This document shows, piece by piece, positions 1 through 7,542 of a DNA stretch of 10,629 nucleotides. The notes under the pieces were generated by a model. It saw only the letters and a program-made list of their open reading frames with translations, did not search any database and was not told where the DNA came from. The first letter of the stretch is position 1; every line of letters begins with the position of its first letter. A program made the position numbers and the translations under genes. Origin of the DNA: Sphingobacteriaceae bacterium (GTDB lineage: Bacteria; Bacteroidota; Bacteroidia; B-17B0; Aurantibacillaceae); NCBI GenBank assembly GCA_023251695.1, contig JAHEYE010000103.1:1-10629 (forward strand), written 5' to 3'.

Positions 1-3000
1 AATCTGTACTTTAAATGAAATACCTTGCTCATCAGTTTTAACACCATTCTCAGCGGTAGGAGCAGGTCCCGTTGTTACACCATTGCTAAACGGAGTAACT
101 GCAGGCGTAACGACACCTGTTGTGTTATTAGCAGGTGTAATTTCAGCTGTTGCAGGGAATACAATCGGGTTCTCAGTTTCCATTTGTAAATTAACGCTGT
201 CGTTCTTTAATTGTTCAGCTTGTGTGAAAGTAACCCGCTTACCATTGTAATAAGCAGAAGAAAACGCATCTTTTATTCCAATACCATTCACCCTGGCTCT
301 GTCGGTACTTAAATGATCTTTAATATTGTAAATACCCGCCGTGTAACGATACAATCCGCTAGGTAATTTTTCGGTGAAGATCGGACTCAGATTATATAAT
401 TGTCCGCGTGTCACCTGCTTTGAATAAACACCAATCTGAACTGTAAATAGCAGACCGTTTATTTGTTCTAATTCTTTTGTTACAACTGCAGGTTCGGTAT
501 TAACAGGTGCGCCACCCGCATTAACCGAAGGTGTAATAGCTGTATTTTTTGGGATATTATTGTTAGAAGTGATACCGGCGCTTACGTTTGGAGAAAGATT
601 AACTTCTTTTCCTTCTTTTTGTAAAATAGTTATCGCTTCATTAATTGAAATTCTTCTTCCTTCATAAAAACCAACCACGAATGCATCTGAATAACCCAGA
701 TTGCGCAAATCGTTTTTAACGGCATTCGCATCTTCAAACTTATCAAAATTACCTGCTGTGTAGCGGATGTAACCGTTAGGCGTTGTTTCACCGTTAACAG
801 GTGTTAATCCACCAAACGAATTACTTGGAACAGGCGCCTTAAATGCTCCGATTTGTACACGGAAGACTAAACCTGTCGGAATTTTTTGATCAACCGGAAT
901 AGGATTGTTGGTAGAGTAGGCGTTAGTAGTTTTAACTTCAACACCCGCAGCTTTAAACGGAACAGCGTTGGTGTTTGGTGTATTGTTGGCCGCTACATTA
1001 TTATTTACATTGTTGTTCGCATTATTACGCGGATTAGTATTGTTACCGCCTGTATTGTTGTTGGCGTTATTACGTGGATTAGTATTGTTTCCTCCTGTAT
1101 TGTTATTTGCATTATTCCGCGGATTCGTATTATTTGCTGCTGTATTATTATTTGTGTTGTTACGCGGATTGTTGTTATTGTTTACAGCAACATTATTCCC
1201 GGTATTATTATTGTTCACTGCAACAGCTGGAGTGGTTTTAGTTTCCTTAACTTCTTTTACCACCACCACCGGTGTTTTAACTGCATACGATTCATCGTAT
1301 TTTTTCAGCATGTTAATCACGTCGTATTGTCGTAAAATAAGCTCAGCTTCTTTTTCTTCCGCATTGCTTAACACACCGAGCTTAGCAGCATTATTGGTTG
1401 TTGTGTTGGCTTCATTGCGGAGGTCACCGGCTTGTTTCTTATTGTTATTGATCATACTTATCAATTCTTCTGCGTTGGCCACTTCGGAAGCGTTACCTGC
1501 TTTTGCCTTTTCAAGATAATTACTTATTGCTTCATTCAGATTATTGAATTGCGCTTCATTCAAATCTTTCTGAAAAGAAGAAGCCTGTAATTTAGTACTA
1601 ACGGATTTCGCTTCCAAAGTCTTTGCTTTATTGATAAGGCTTGTTTTTTCCGGATCTGTTTTGTCAGCCGCTTCTTTGCGTAAAGCAGAAGCTTCGCTTG
1701 CATAAGTATCGGCTGCTGTAGTTAAGGTGTCTATTTTACTTTTCAATTCATCAGGTGTAGTCTGAAAGCTTGGAGAGCTCACGCCTGTAGTTGTATTATT
1801 GGTTGCCACAGCAGGTTCATTGGTAGCGGTTACAGGAGCGGTTGTATTTGTGTTTGCTGCGGAATTATTATTTTCGGTATTAGTATTTGTTGCAACATTA
1901 TTCCCGGTAGTATTATTGTTTTCTGTATTGTTTTTGTTTCCGGTTGAATTATCTATTGAATTGCCATTATCGTTTCCTGTGTTGTTAGTATTGGCAGTAA
2001 TAGCAGTATTTTTAGAAGCTTCATTTGCTTTGTTAAGGATATTCAAAGATGCAATTTCTTTTTTATTAGCCTCCAGCAACAAATTTTGTTTTGCACCTGC
2101 ATCAGGTTCTGTTAATGCTTTGCTTATTAATGTTAGTGCTTGTTTGTTTAATGCCTCCGCCTCTTTCTTTAGTTGAGTGGATTCTGGATTTGTTGCCTTA
2201 ACTTTTATGCTTTGTGTTTTATATTCGTTTTGATTGGCTTTGCTCAAGGCCATGTAAGCATCCAGCTTGTCTTTATTCAGTTTATCGTTTTGCTGTTTTA
2301 CATTATTTAAAACGATACTGTTATCAGGCGCAGCACCATCTGCTTTTTTCAAATCAAATCCCGCATTGGCCTTCATTAATAATTCCATCGCTTTGTTTTG
2401 TTTTGCCAATGCTTCAGCTTCTTTTTCCTCAGCGTTACTAATTGTTCCAAGTTTTGCAGCATCACTTCCCAAAGCGTTAGCCTCACTTCGTATAGCACTT
2501 GCCTGTTTAAATGCAGTATTTGCTTCGTTATTCAGTTTTTTAGCCTCACTTACATCAGCTGAAGAAGATTTACCTGTTTTTGTTAAATTGTCAATATTCT
2601 CATTATTAATTTTAAACTCATTGTTGTTTTGATTTTTAGTAACCTCGGTAGCTTCCAAATATTTTTTATTGGCCTGCCCATCTAAATTACGTGCATCGTC
2701 GAGTAATTTTTGTTTCTCATCGCCTGTTTTGTTTTGTGACTGATTCCGCAAATCTTTTGCTTTTCCGCTTAATTCATCACCTTCTTCGTTTAATTTATCT
2801 TTCGAAGGACCGGTTAATGCGGTTCCTGAACTGTTCTTAATGCTTTCCTCTGCTTTTGTAATGCTGACCAGTAAATCGCTTTTGGTTGAATTCGCTATTT
2901 GTAATTTGTTTTCAGCATCTCTTTTAAGATTAACCGAATTAGGGTCTTTGTAATCGTTATAGTCGAAAGCCGGATTGCCGCTGTTATCAACCTGATTTTT

Positions 3001-5922
3001 TAAGGCAGTTAATTTATTGTTATCATCTGCGCCGTTAAAATTAAGATCGATAGGGGTATAAGGTGTTGTTGATGTATTGTTATTGGATGTAATATTGTTT
3101 CCGTTATTTGCATTGTTCGCGTTGTTGTTATTCTCAATGGCAGTAGTGTTGGTAGCAACAGTATTGGAATTTGTGGCAACAGTTGTTCCGCCATCGAGCT
3201 GTTTTATTTTTGCATTATTTTCAGCAATCTTTTCTTCGTTTATTCCTTTTTGTTTTTCAAGCTTACTGATTTCGTTAATAAATTTTTGTTTTTCATTGGT
3301 ATTTGCCGCAGCCTTTATATCAACCCTGTTAAGGGCAATTAAATCTTCAAGTTCTTTATTATAATTCGTTAAAATAGAATTCGCATTTACATATTCGTTT
3401 TTATCGTTTGTGTTTTGAATGGGCTGAAGCTTATCCTCATACTTGGCAGCAATACTTTCAGGCGTTAACGAATTTTTAGGCGTTGCTGTATTGGTATTTG
3501 TGCTGATGTTTGTAGTATTATTCGTGTTCGCATTTGGATTTGTGTTATTGGATGCAATGGCAGTTTTAGAATCGGTAGTTTTAATGTTGTTGGCTATATC
3601 GATAGTGCTTTGCATAGAACCGCTTTCTTCTTTTAATTTCTCAATAGTTTTTTCATTGGCCGCCAGTTCTGTTTTTTTCTTATCCAACTCGGTATTTAAT
3701 TCGGTATTCTGACTAGCCAGATTTTTCTTTATGGATTTATCTTTAGTATTTCCAATTTCAGTTTCGTTAATAGAGATTTCTTTACTGATCTCATTAATAT
3801 CATTCTTCAGGGCGGTCGATTTTTCTTCAGCTTTTCCTATTTCGCTTTGTTTTTGATCGTAACCCGATTTGATGTTTGAATATGCTTCATCAGATTGTTT
3901 CTTTTGTTTAGAGATCTCCTCAATCTGTTTTTGGAGTGCATCAGCTTTTGCTAAAGCATCTTTATTGTTTTTGATTTTTGTTGCTTTCTCTAGCTCATTG
4001 GCATATTGCTGATTTAAATCTGCCTCTTTCTGTTTTGTATTGGCATCTTCCTGAAGTTTCTTCGCTAAATCAATAATGGTTCCGGCAGATTTAGAAGTAT
4101 TATCGGCTTTCGCTTTAATTTCTTCATAATTCTCAAGTGCTTCCTTCTTTTGTTTTTCGTCGCTAATCGCATTGGCATTGGTGAGGGCATCATCAGCTTC
4201 TTTCTGTAATTTTTCTGCTTCAATTTTTTTCGCTTCACCAAATTCTGTAGCATCCCAGGCATCCTGCTGCATTTTTTTAGCCTCAGTAGTCGCTTCTTTT
4301 GTATCTTCCTTGGCAATATTGAGTAATTGATCGTTACTTAAATTTGATTTTGGCGTTACAGTATTTGTGTTTGCTGCAGTGTTGTTGTTAGCAACGTTAT
4401 TCGTATTTCCTCCATCGGATTCGATTGTAGGATTAGTTGTGCTTACAGCATTTGTATTTGTGGTGGTAGCCTCAATTGTTGGAGTGCTTTTAACTTCGTT
4501 CTCGTTTACCTCCAGCTTAGCTTTTTTCTCAATTAATTCGAGATATTTCAAATAACTCAAATCATCAGGAGGCGTATCAAAATAGTTTAAAATCTTTAAA
4601 ACTTTATTGTCGTAGGATATGGCCTGTTTAAAAGGCGAAAGAGATGTAGCCACCGGAAGCACAACTTTATCGGATTGTGTTGGTATGCCAGGTGTCTCCA
4701 CCGTAAATACAAATTTCCCACCATTGGGTAATTCCATGTAATAATCGCCATTGTCTTTGGCGAAGTATGTTCCAACAATCTGACCATTATCCATGTTCTT
4801 AACCGTAATCTTCGAATCCAATCTTTGTCCCGCACTTTCTTTTAGCACGCTTCCTTTCAAAATAGCAATAGCCATTGGTTTGCGCTCGGTGTTAACTTTT
4901 AAAACATCAATTTTACCGGGCGGACTTTGTCTTCCGGTTGAGAAATAAGCAATTTTGCCTTCTTCGTCTGTTACAAATAAATAATCATCATCAGGAGAAT
5001 TAATGGGGAATTCCATATTAACAGGCAGCGACCATGAATTTGTTTCTTCATTAAAAACAGATTTAAAAACATCATATCCGCCCATGCTGTTAAATCCTTT
5101 GGAACTGAAATAAAGTGTTTTCCCATCAGGGTGGAGGAAAGGGTAATCTTCATCAAATTCGGTATTAACTCCCGGAATTTTCTGCGGTTTCGAATAACTG
5201 TTATCCGACATGCGGATTTTGTAGTATATGTCCCGACCGTTATCACCATTATCACCATAACTCGAGAAATAAACTTTGTCACCAACTCTTGGAATGTAAA
5301 CAATAGATTTATCTTTTTTCCTTTTATCGTATCCCGTTTTAAAATCATCCGGTTTTACCAATAATTTTCCGCCTATACTGGTTAAATCATAACTACGGAA
5401 GTAATCAGCTTCATTCAATTGTTTTTTGCTGATGACAACAAGTTCCGACATGGTAGCGAGTAAACGCTTACCGTTTTTACAAGCCGTAATTTCTTTATCT
5501 ACCTGCAAACGCTTTTGCTGGGATGAAGAACCGATTTTTTTATAATCTTCGTAATACTTGAGTGCTTCGTCGAACTGATAATTGATATGATGCGCTTTTC
5601 CGAGATAAAAAACAGCATCTTTAGGCGCATCTTTCGGGTGATTGGCAGCCAGTTTTAAATAAGAAAAACACTTCTTTTTATTGGGTTCCGAATAGAGCAT
5701 ACAAACCCCTAAGCGGTAATTCAATTCAGGGTCTTTCGGATAATTCGAAACCAATTGGGCATATAGGCTGTAAGCTTTGGTAAAATCATCATCTTCAAAC
5801 AAGCGTTCAGCCTCTTTGCGGAGTTCCTCCTCGTTTTTGAATTGTTGCGCTTTTAAATCATTGAATAACAATGCATTAACTATCAAAAAAAATGCAATAA
5901 AAAAAACAGGCCGGATTTGCAT
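1..5922 (-). CDS. Giant TPR / PD40-propeller / coiled-coil / SPOR-repeat envelope protein (partial, C-terminus beyond window)
   Basis: One frame stays open for 1974 codons from ATG at 5922 to the window edge, so the protein is incomplete. Residues 1-25 are a type I signal peptide (hydrophobic core, cleavage near LKA|QQ). Residues 28-155 read as TPR-like helices. About 214-343 holds three PD40-like blades (KVYFSSYG, HPDGKTLYFSSKG, KIAYFSTG). About 349-450 resembles a carboxypeptidase-regulatory-like beta domain. This N-terminal order is typical of Bacteroidota OmpA-family proteins such as PorE, but instead of an OmpA domain there follow Ala/Lys/Glu-rich helical segments separated by five Asn/Thr-rich linkers (residues about 478-527, 783-818, 911-960, 1304-1383, 1549-1683). 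Two SPOR-like domains follow (1684-1768, 1823-1905) and a third begins at 1967. Inference: an exported periplasmic or outer-membrane-associated scaffold, possibly binding peptidoglycan through SPOR. The specific function is unknown and no gene symbol is justified. No Shine-Dalgarno precedes the ATG, as is usual in the phylum. Confidence 0.93.
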   Translation of the reverse strand, partial: MQIRPVFFIAFFLIVNALLFNDLKAQQFKNEEELRKEAERLFEDDDFTKAYSLYAQLVSNYPKDPELNYRLGVCMLYSEPNKKKCFSYLKLAANHPKDAPKDAVFYLGKAHHINYQFDEALKYYEDYKKIGSSSQQKRLQVDKEITACKNGKRLLATMSELVVISKKQLNEADYFRSYDLTSIGGKLLVKPDDFKTGYDKRKKDKSIVYIPRVGDKVYFSSYGDNGDNGRDIYYKIRMSDNSYSKPQKIPGVNTEFDEDYPFLHPDGKTLYFSSKGFNSMGGYDVFKSVFNEETNSWSLPVNMEFPINSPDDDYLFVTDEEGKIAYFSTGRQSPPGKIDVLKVNTERKPMAIAILKGSVLKESAGQRLDSKITVKNMDNGQIVGTYFAKDNGDYYMELPNGGKFVFTVETPGIPTQSDKVVLPVATSLSPFKQAISYDNKVLKILNYFDTPPDDLSYLKYLELIEKKAKLEVNENEVKSTPTIEATTTNTNAVSTTNPTIESDGGNTNNVANNNTAANTNTVTPKSNLSNDQLLNIAKEDTKEATTEAKKMQQDAWDATEFGEAKKIEAEKLQKEADDALTNANAISDEKQKKEALENYEEIKAKADNTSKSAGTIIDLAKKLQEDANTKQKEADLNQQYANELEKATKIKNNKDALAKADALQKQIEEISKQKKQSDEAYSNIKSGYDQKQSEIGKAEEKSTALKNDINEISKEISINETEIGNTKDKSIKKNLASQNTELNTELDKKKTELAANEKTIEKLKEESGSMQSTIDIANNIKTTDSKTAIASNNTNPNANTNNTTNISTNTNTATPKNSLTPESIAAKYEDKLQPIQNTNDKNEYVNANSILTNYNKELEDLIALNRVDIKAAANTNEKQKFINEISKLEKQKGINEEKIAENNAKIKQLDGGTTVATNSNTVATNTTAIENNNNANNANNGNNITSNNNTSTTPYTPIDLNFNGADDNNKLTALKNQVDNSGNPAFDYNDYKDPNSVNLKRDAENKLQIANSTKSDLLVSITKAEESIKNSSGTALTGPSKDKLNEEGDELSGKAKDLRNQSQNKTGDEKQKLLDDARNLDGQANKKYLEATEVTKNQNNNEFKINNENIDNLTKTGKSSSADVSEAKKLNNEANTAFKQASAIRSEANALGSDAAKLGTISNAEEKEAEALAKQNKAMELLMKANAGFDLKKADGAAPDNSIVLNNVKQQNDKLNKDKLDAYMALSKANQNEYKTQSIKVKATNPESTQLKKEAEALNKQALTLISKALTEPDAGAKQNLLLEANKKEIASLNILNKANEASKNTAITANTNNTGNDNGNSIDNSTGNKNNTENNNTTGNNVATNTNTENNNSAANTNTTAPVTATNEPAVATNNTTTGVSSPSFQTTPDELKSKIDTLTTAADTYASEASALRKEAADKTDPEKTSLINKAKTLEAKSVSTKLQASSFQKDLNEAQFNNLNEAISNYLEKAKAGNASEVANAEELISMINNNKKQAGDLRNEANTTTNNAAKLGVLSNAEEKEAELILRQYDVINMLKKYDESYAVKTPVVVVKEVKETKTTPAVAVNNNNTGNNVAVNNNNNPRNNTNNNTAANNTNPRNNANNNTGGNNTNPRNNANNNTGGNNTNPRNNANNNVNNNVAANNTPNTNAVPFKAAGVEVKTTNAYSTNNPIPVDQKIPTGLVFRVQIGAFKAPVPSNSFGGLTPVNGETTPNGYIRYTAGNFDKFEDANAVKNDLRNLGYSDAFVVGFYEGRRISINEAITILQKEGKEVNLSPNVSAGITSNNNIPKNTAITPSVNAGGAPVNTEPAVVTKELEQINGLLFTVQIGVYSKQVTRGQLYNLSPIFTEKLPSGLYRYTAGIYNIKDHLSTDRARVNGIGIKDAFSSAYYNGKRVTFTQAEQLKNDSVNLQMETENPIVFPATAEITPANNTTGVVTPAVTPFSNGVTTGPAPTAENGVKTDEQGISFKVQI
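208..456 (-). repeat. SPOR-like domain 2 of the giant protein
   Basis: Residues about 1823-1905 begin GLLFTVQIGVY and continue with YRYTAGIY, a short helical stretch and KDAFSSAYYNGKRV, matching domain 1 in order and spacing. A Thr/Pro/Ala-rich linker of about 60 residues follows, and at residue 1967 the sequence GISFKVQI starts a third copy that is cut by the window edge (positions 24 to 1). Tandem SPOR-like copies at the end of the protein suggest multivalent binding. Confidence 0.78.
621..873 (-). repeat. SPOR-like domain 1 of the giant protein
   Basis: Residues about 1684-1768 start with GLVFRVQIGAF, close to the SPOR opening strand, then RYTAGNF, a helix with DANAVKNDLRNLGY, and the strand DAFVVGFYEGRRIS. 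This is the beta-alpha-beta order of SPOR domains, a family known for binding glycan strands of peptidoglycan lacking stem peptides. Whether this divergent copy binds glycan is inference. Confidence 0.8.
1019..1198 (-). repeat. 45-bp tandem repeat coding for an Asn-rich 15-residue unit
   Basis: Three full 45-bp units lie at 1019-1063, 1064-1108 and 1109-1153, with a degenerate fourth at 1154-1198. Read on the minus strand each encodes roughly NNNTGGNNTNPRNNA, with an NPRNN core kept in all four units. The units sit in the linker between the last helical segment and SPOR domain 1, and the period is a multiple of three so copy-number change would keep the frame. Such arrays are prone to length variation by slippage or recombination. 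Confidence 0.88.
1294..1689 (-). repeat. Helical module, copy B (residues about 1412-1543)
   Basis: Second copy of the module at 2365-2757. Anchors are LRKEAADKTDPEKTSL from residue 1414, NASEVANAEE in the middle, LRNEAN at 1501 and AAKLGVLSNAEEKEAE at 1512-1527. The 16-residue AAKLG block differs from copy A at two positions only, while the middle has diverged, suggesting selection on the ends of the module. An Asn/Thr-rich linker (residues about 1304-1383) separates the copies. Confidence 0.75.
2365..2757 (-). repeat. Helical module, copy A (residues about 1056-1186)
   Basis: This roughly 130-residue Ala/Lys/Glu-rich module is homologous to copy B at 1294-1689. Shared anchors are LR.....NKTG.EK..LL near residue 1058, SSADVSEA in the middle, I-R-x-E-A-N at 1144 and AAKLGTISNAEEKEAE at 1155-1170. 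Matching anchors in copy B lie 356 to 357 residues later, so this is one duplicated block and not chance low complexity. It probably forms extended helices or coiled coil. Confidence 0.75.
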
Positions 5923-5967
5923 ACCGCTTATACGGAGGTATAATTGATTATGATACAAAAATTTAGC

Positions 5968-5975
5968 CAAATTTA
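5968..5975 (-). promoter_or_regulatory. Possible -7 promoter element for the giant envelope gene
   Basis: The minus strand reads TAAATTTG, an exact match to the Bacteroidota TAnnTTTG element, ending 45 bases before the ATG at 5922. No clear TTG is seen about 19 bases further upstream, so the -33 half is missing or weak. In an A+T-rich intergenic region a chance match is possible. Confidence 0.35.
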
Positions 5976-6103
5976 CAGTTTTAAGCTCTGTATTAAGATG
6001 CTATTTACCTAAATTTTTCACACTTAAAACCCAATAAATCAATTAGTTTTTACCCATCAAATGTTAATTTGTAGGAATCTAATTTTCAGGCGTTTTTTTT
6101 CAC

Positions 6104-6111
6104 TAACTTAG
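6104..6111 (+). promoter_or_regulatory. Weak candidate -7 element for the T9SS cargo gene
   Basis: TAACTTAG matches TAnnTTTG at all but one fixed position, follows a run of T bases and lies 24 bases before the ATG at 6136. A second one-mismatch candidate, TTAATTTG, is at 6064-6071. Neither has a convincing -33 TTG. I favour the nearer one only for its distance to the start. Confidence 0.25.
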
Positions 6112-6135
6112 TATTCTAACCTTAAAATTATAACC

Positions 6136-7482
6136 ATGATTAAAAAATTACTTTTTATTACTGCTTTATGCGCTTCAGTTGGTTTTGCTAACGCACAAAC
6201 TAATCTTGTTGCCCAAGGTGCAGGTCCTTTAAAAAAACAACCTGTACAGGAATCACCTTATTCAAACCTGAACATACAATCGGGTATTAACGAAAAAACA
6301 TCAACGGTTGCAATTGGTGATACTTTATGGTATTACTTCCTGAAACATTATTACAGAAATGCTGCTTCTGTAGGGTTTTATACTTTTAAATCTCCAAACG
6401 GATCAGGTGTTACACACTTCGGATCGCGTTTCAACAACACTAATCCTAACATGTCGATTCTAGGATTAGAGTGTGTTGCTTCAAGAAATGCAAGTTCTCC
6501 AAGCGCAAGCGTTACGGTTCGCATGTATTTGACCAATGTAACTGCCGGATTACCTGTTTTCCCTGCTTTGGATTCGGTTACCGCTGTTTGTACAGGTACT
6601 GCCGGTACATTCTTGGGGGGTAATTTTGCTACTCCAAAATTTGTATCTGGTGATTATGCTGTTCTTTACAAATGTATTCCTTCAGCTGCCGGCGATACTG
6701 CTAAAGTTTGGATGAATAACGCAAATACACCTGCTTCAACATCTACAGTTGCAAACTGTAAATATGGCGAAGGTTATGGTTATTTAAGACTTGGTTCTAC
6801 TTTTACAGTAACAACAGGTTTATTTGGTGCAGGTACAGATTTTGAATATTTAGTTGCGCCACGCGTAGCATTTAACGCTTCAGCTGTTCAATTTGCTCCA
6901 ACAGGAAGTTGTACAAGTGTTGCTTATACATTTACCAATAACTCATCTTATCAATTAGGTCACCGCCAATATAATGAGAATGAGTTTTACCGTCGTTGGT
7001 TACCTTTCTTGACTTCAGGTTTAGCTCCTGATTCAGTTTATACTTGGAATTTTGGTGATGCTACCGGTAATATGTATACACCTTCTTCAATGCCAAATAT
7101 TGCCCATACTTATGCAGCTCCAGGTTCATATACCGGAACTTTAACTGCTAAATATCAAAGAATGTCTGACTCAGGGATTAAATTACAGGATGCTACAACT
7201 TTCGTGAAGACTGTTGCCGTTTGTTCAGGTGTTCAGGTATTCTCAGGTGTTGAAGCCGTTAATGTTTATCCTAATCCTTCATCCGGATTCGTGAACATTG
7301 CCAATTTACCTTCTGAAAGTAATATCGAAGTGGTTAATATGTTAGGCCAATCGGTATATACCTCCAAAGCAAATCAAGGTAATTTTACTGCCGATTTAAG
7401 TACTTTACCTAATGGTAGCTATTTTGTAAAAATCAGCGCTGTTAATGAGAAGACAAAAATCGTTAAGTTGATTTTAAACTAA
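6136..7482 (+). CDS. Secreted protein with PKD-like domain and T9SS type A C-terminal sorting tail
   Basis: The 448-residue protein starts with a signal peptide (residues 1-20, KK then a hydrophobic core, cleavage at ANA|Q). Residues about 25-250 are rich in beta-forming, Thr/Ser/Gly residues and match no family I can name. Residues about 258-362 form a PKD-like beta-sandwich with the signature WNFGD at 304-308 and a later HTYAAPGSYTGTL strand. From residue 376 comes the T9SS sorting tail: NVYPNPSSG, then VVNMLGQSVY, LPNGSYFVKI and the terminal KIVKLILN. By family knowledge such proteins cross the inner membrane by Sec, cross the outer membrane through the SprA/Sov translocon, lose the tail and become surface-anchored or released. 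No enzymatic motif is seen; an adhesive or structural role is inference. The gene is monocistronic: divergent from the giant gene and followed by a strong terminator. Confidence 0.93.
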   Translation: MIKKLLFITALCASVGFANAQTNLVAQGAGPLKKQPVQESPYSNLNIQSGINEKTSTVAIGDTLWYYFLKHYYRNAASVGFYTFKSPNGSGVTHFGSRFNNTNPNMSILGLECVASRNASSPSASVTVRMYLTNVTAGLPVFPALDSVTAVCTGTAGTFLGGNFATPKFVSGDYAVLYKCIPSAAGDTAKVWMNNANTPASTSTVANCKYGEGYGYLRLGSTFTVTTGLFGAGTDFEYLVAPRVAFNASAVQFAPTGSCTSVAYTFTNNSSYQLGHRQYNENEFYRRWLPFLTSGLAPDSVYTWNFGDATGNMYTPSSMPNIAHTYAAPGSYTGTLTAKYQRMSDSGIKLQDATTFVKTVAVCSGVQVFSGVEAVNVYPNPSSGFVNIANLPSESNIEVVNMLGQSVYTSKANQGNFTADLSTLPNGSYFVKISAVNEKTKIVKLILN

Positions 7483-7505
7483 TTTTTTAAGTTTTTTTAT
7501 ATTTG

Positions 7506-7536
7506 AAAATGCTCCCAACGGGAGCATTTTCTTTTT
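7506..7536 (+). terminator. Strong intrinsic terminator after the T9SS cargo gene
   Basis: A perfect 11-bp stem, AAAATGCTCCC (7506-7516) with GGGAGCATTTT (7520-7530), closes on an AAC loop and is followed by CTTTTT. It starts 23 bases after the stop at 7482 and ends 6 bases before the first possible bamD start, so it separates the two transcripts. The A-tract and T-tract also allow some function on the opposite strand. Confidence 0.9.
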
Positions 7537-7542
7537 AAAGTC

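Noticed and set aside
1019..1198. Regular short repeats considered as a CRISPR array
   Set aside because: The 45-bp units are directly adjacent with no unique spacers, and encode an in-frame Asn-rich repeat.
886..1519. Two overlapping plus-strand frames (886-1335 and 968-1519) encoding Ile/Val- or Leu/Val/Phe-rich, membrane-like proteins
   Set aside because: They are antisense to the Asn/Thr-rich linker and tandem repeat of the giant gene. Reverse complements of AAT, AAC and ACA runs read as hydrophobic codons, giving false membrane proteins.
1799..4555. Several further hydrophobic plus-strand frames (1799-2176, 2267-2632, 3077-3364, 3443-3712, 4367-4555)
   Set aside because: They have the same cause: each lies opposite a linker or Ala/Lys-rich segment of the intact minus-strand frame, and none has a recognisable domain.
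3009..5348. Minus-strand frames 3009-3194, 4065-4316, 4596-4835 and 4971-5348
   Set aside because: They lie in the other two minus frames within the giant gene, whose domain-bearing frame is unbroken there; their sequences show no domain.
1..5922. Possibility that the giant frame is several genes or contains a frameshift
   Set aside because: I translated from the ATG at 5922 to position 1 in a single frame with coherent domains at both ends and no stop, so no break is needed.
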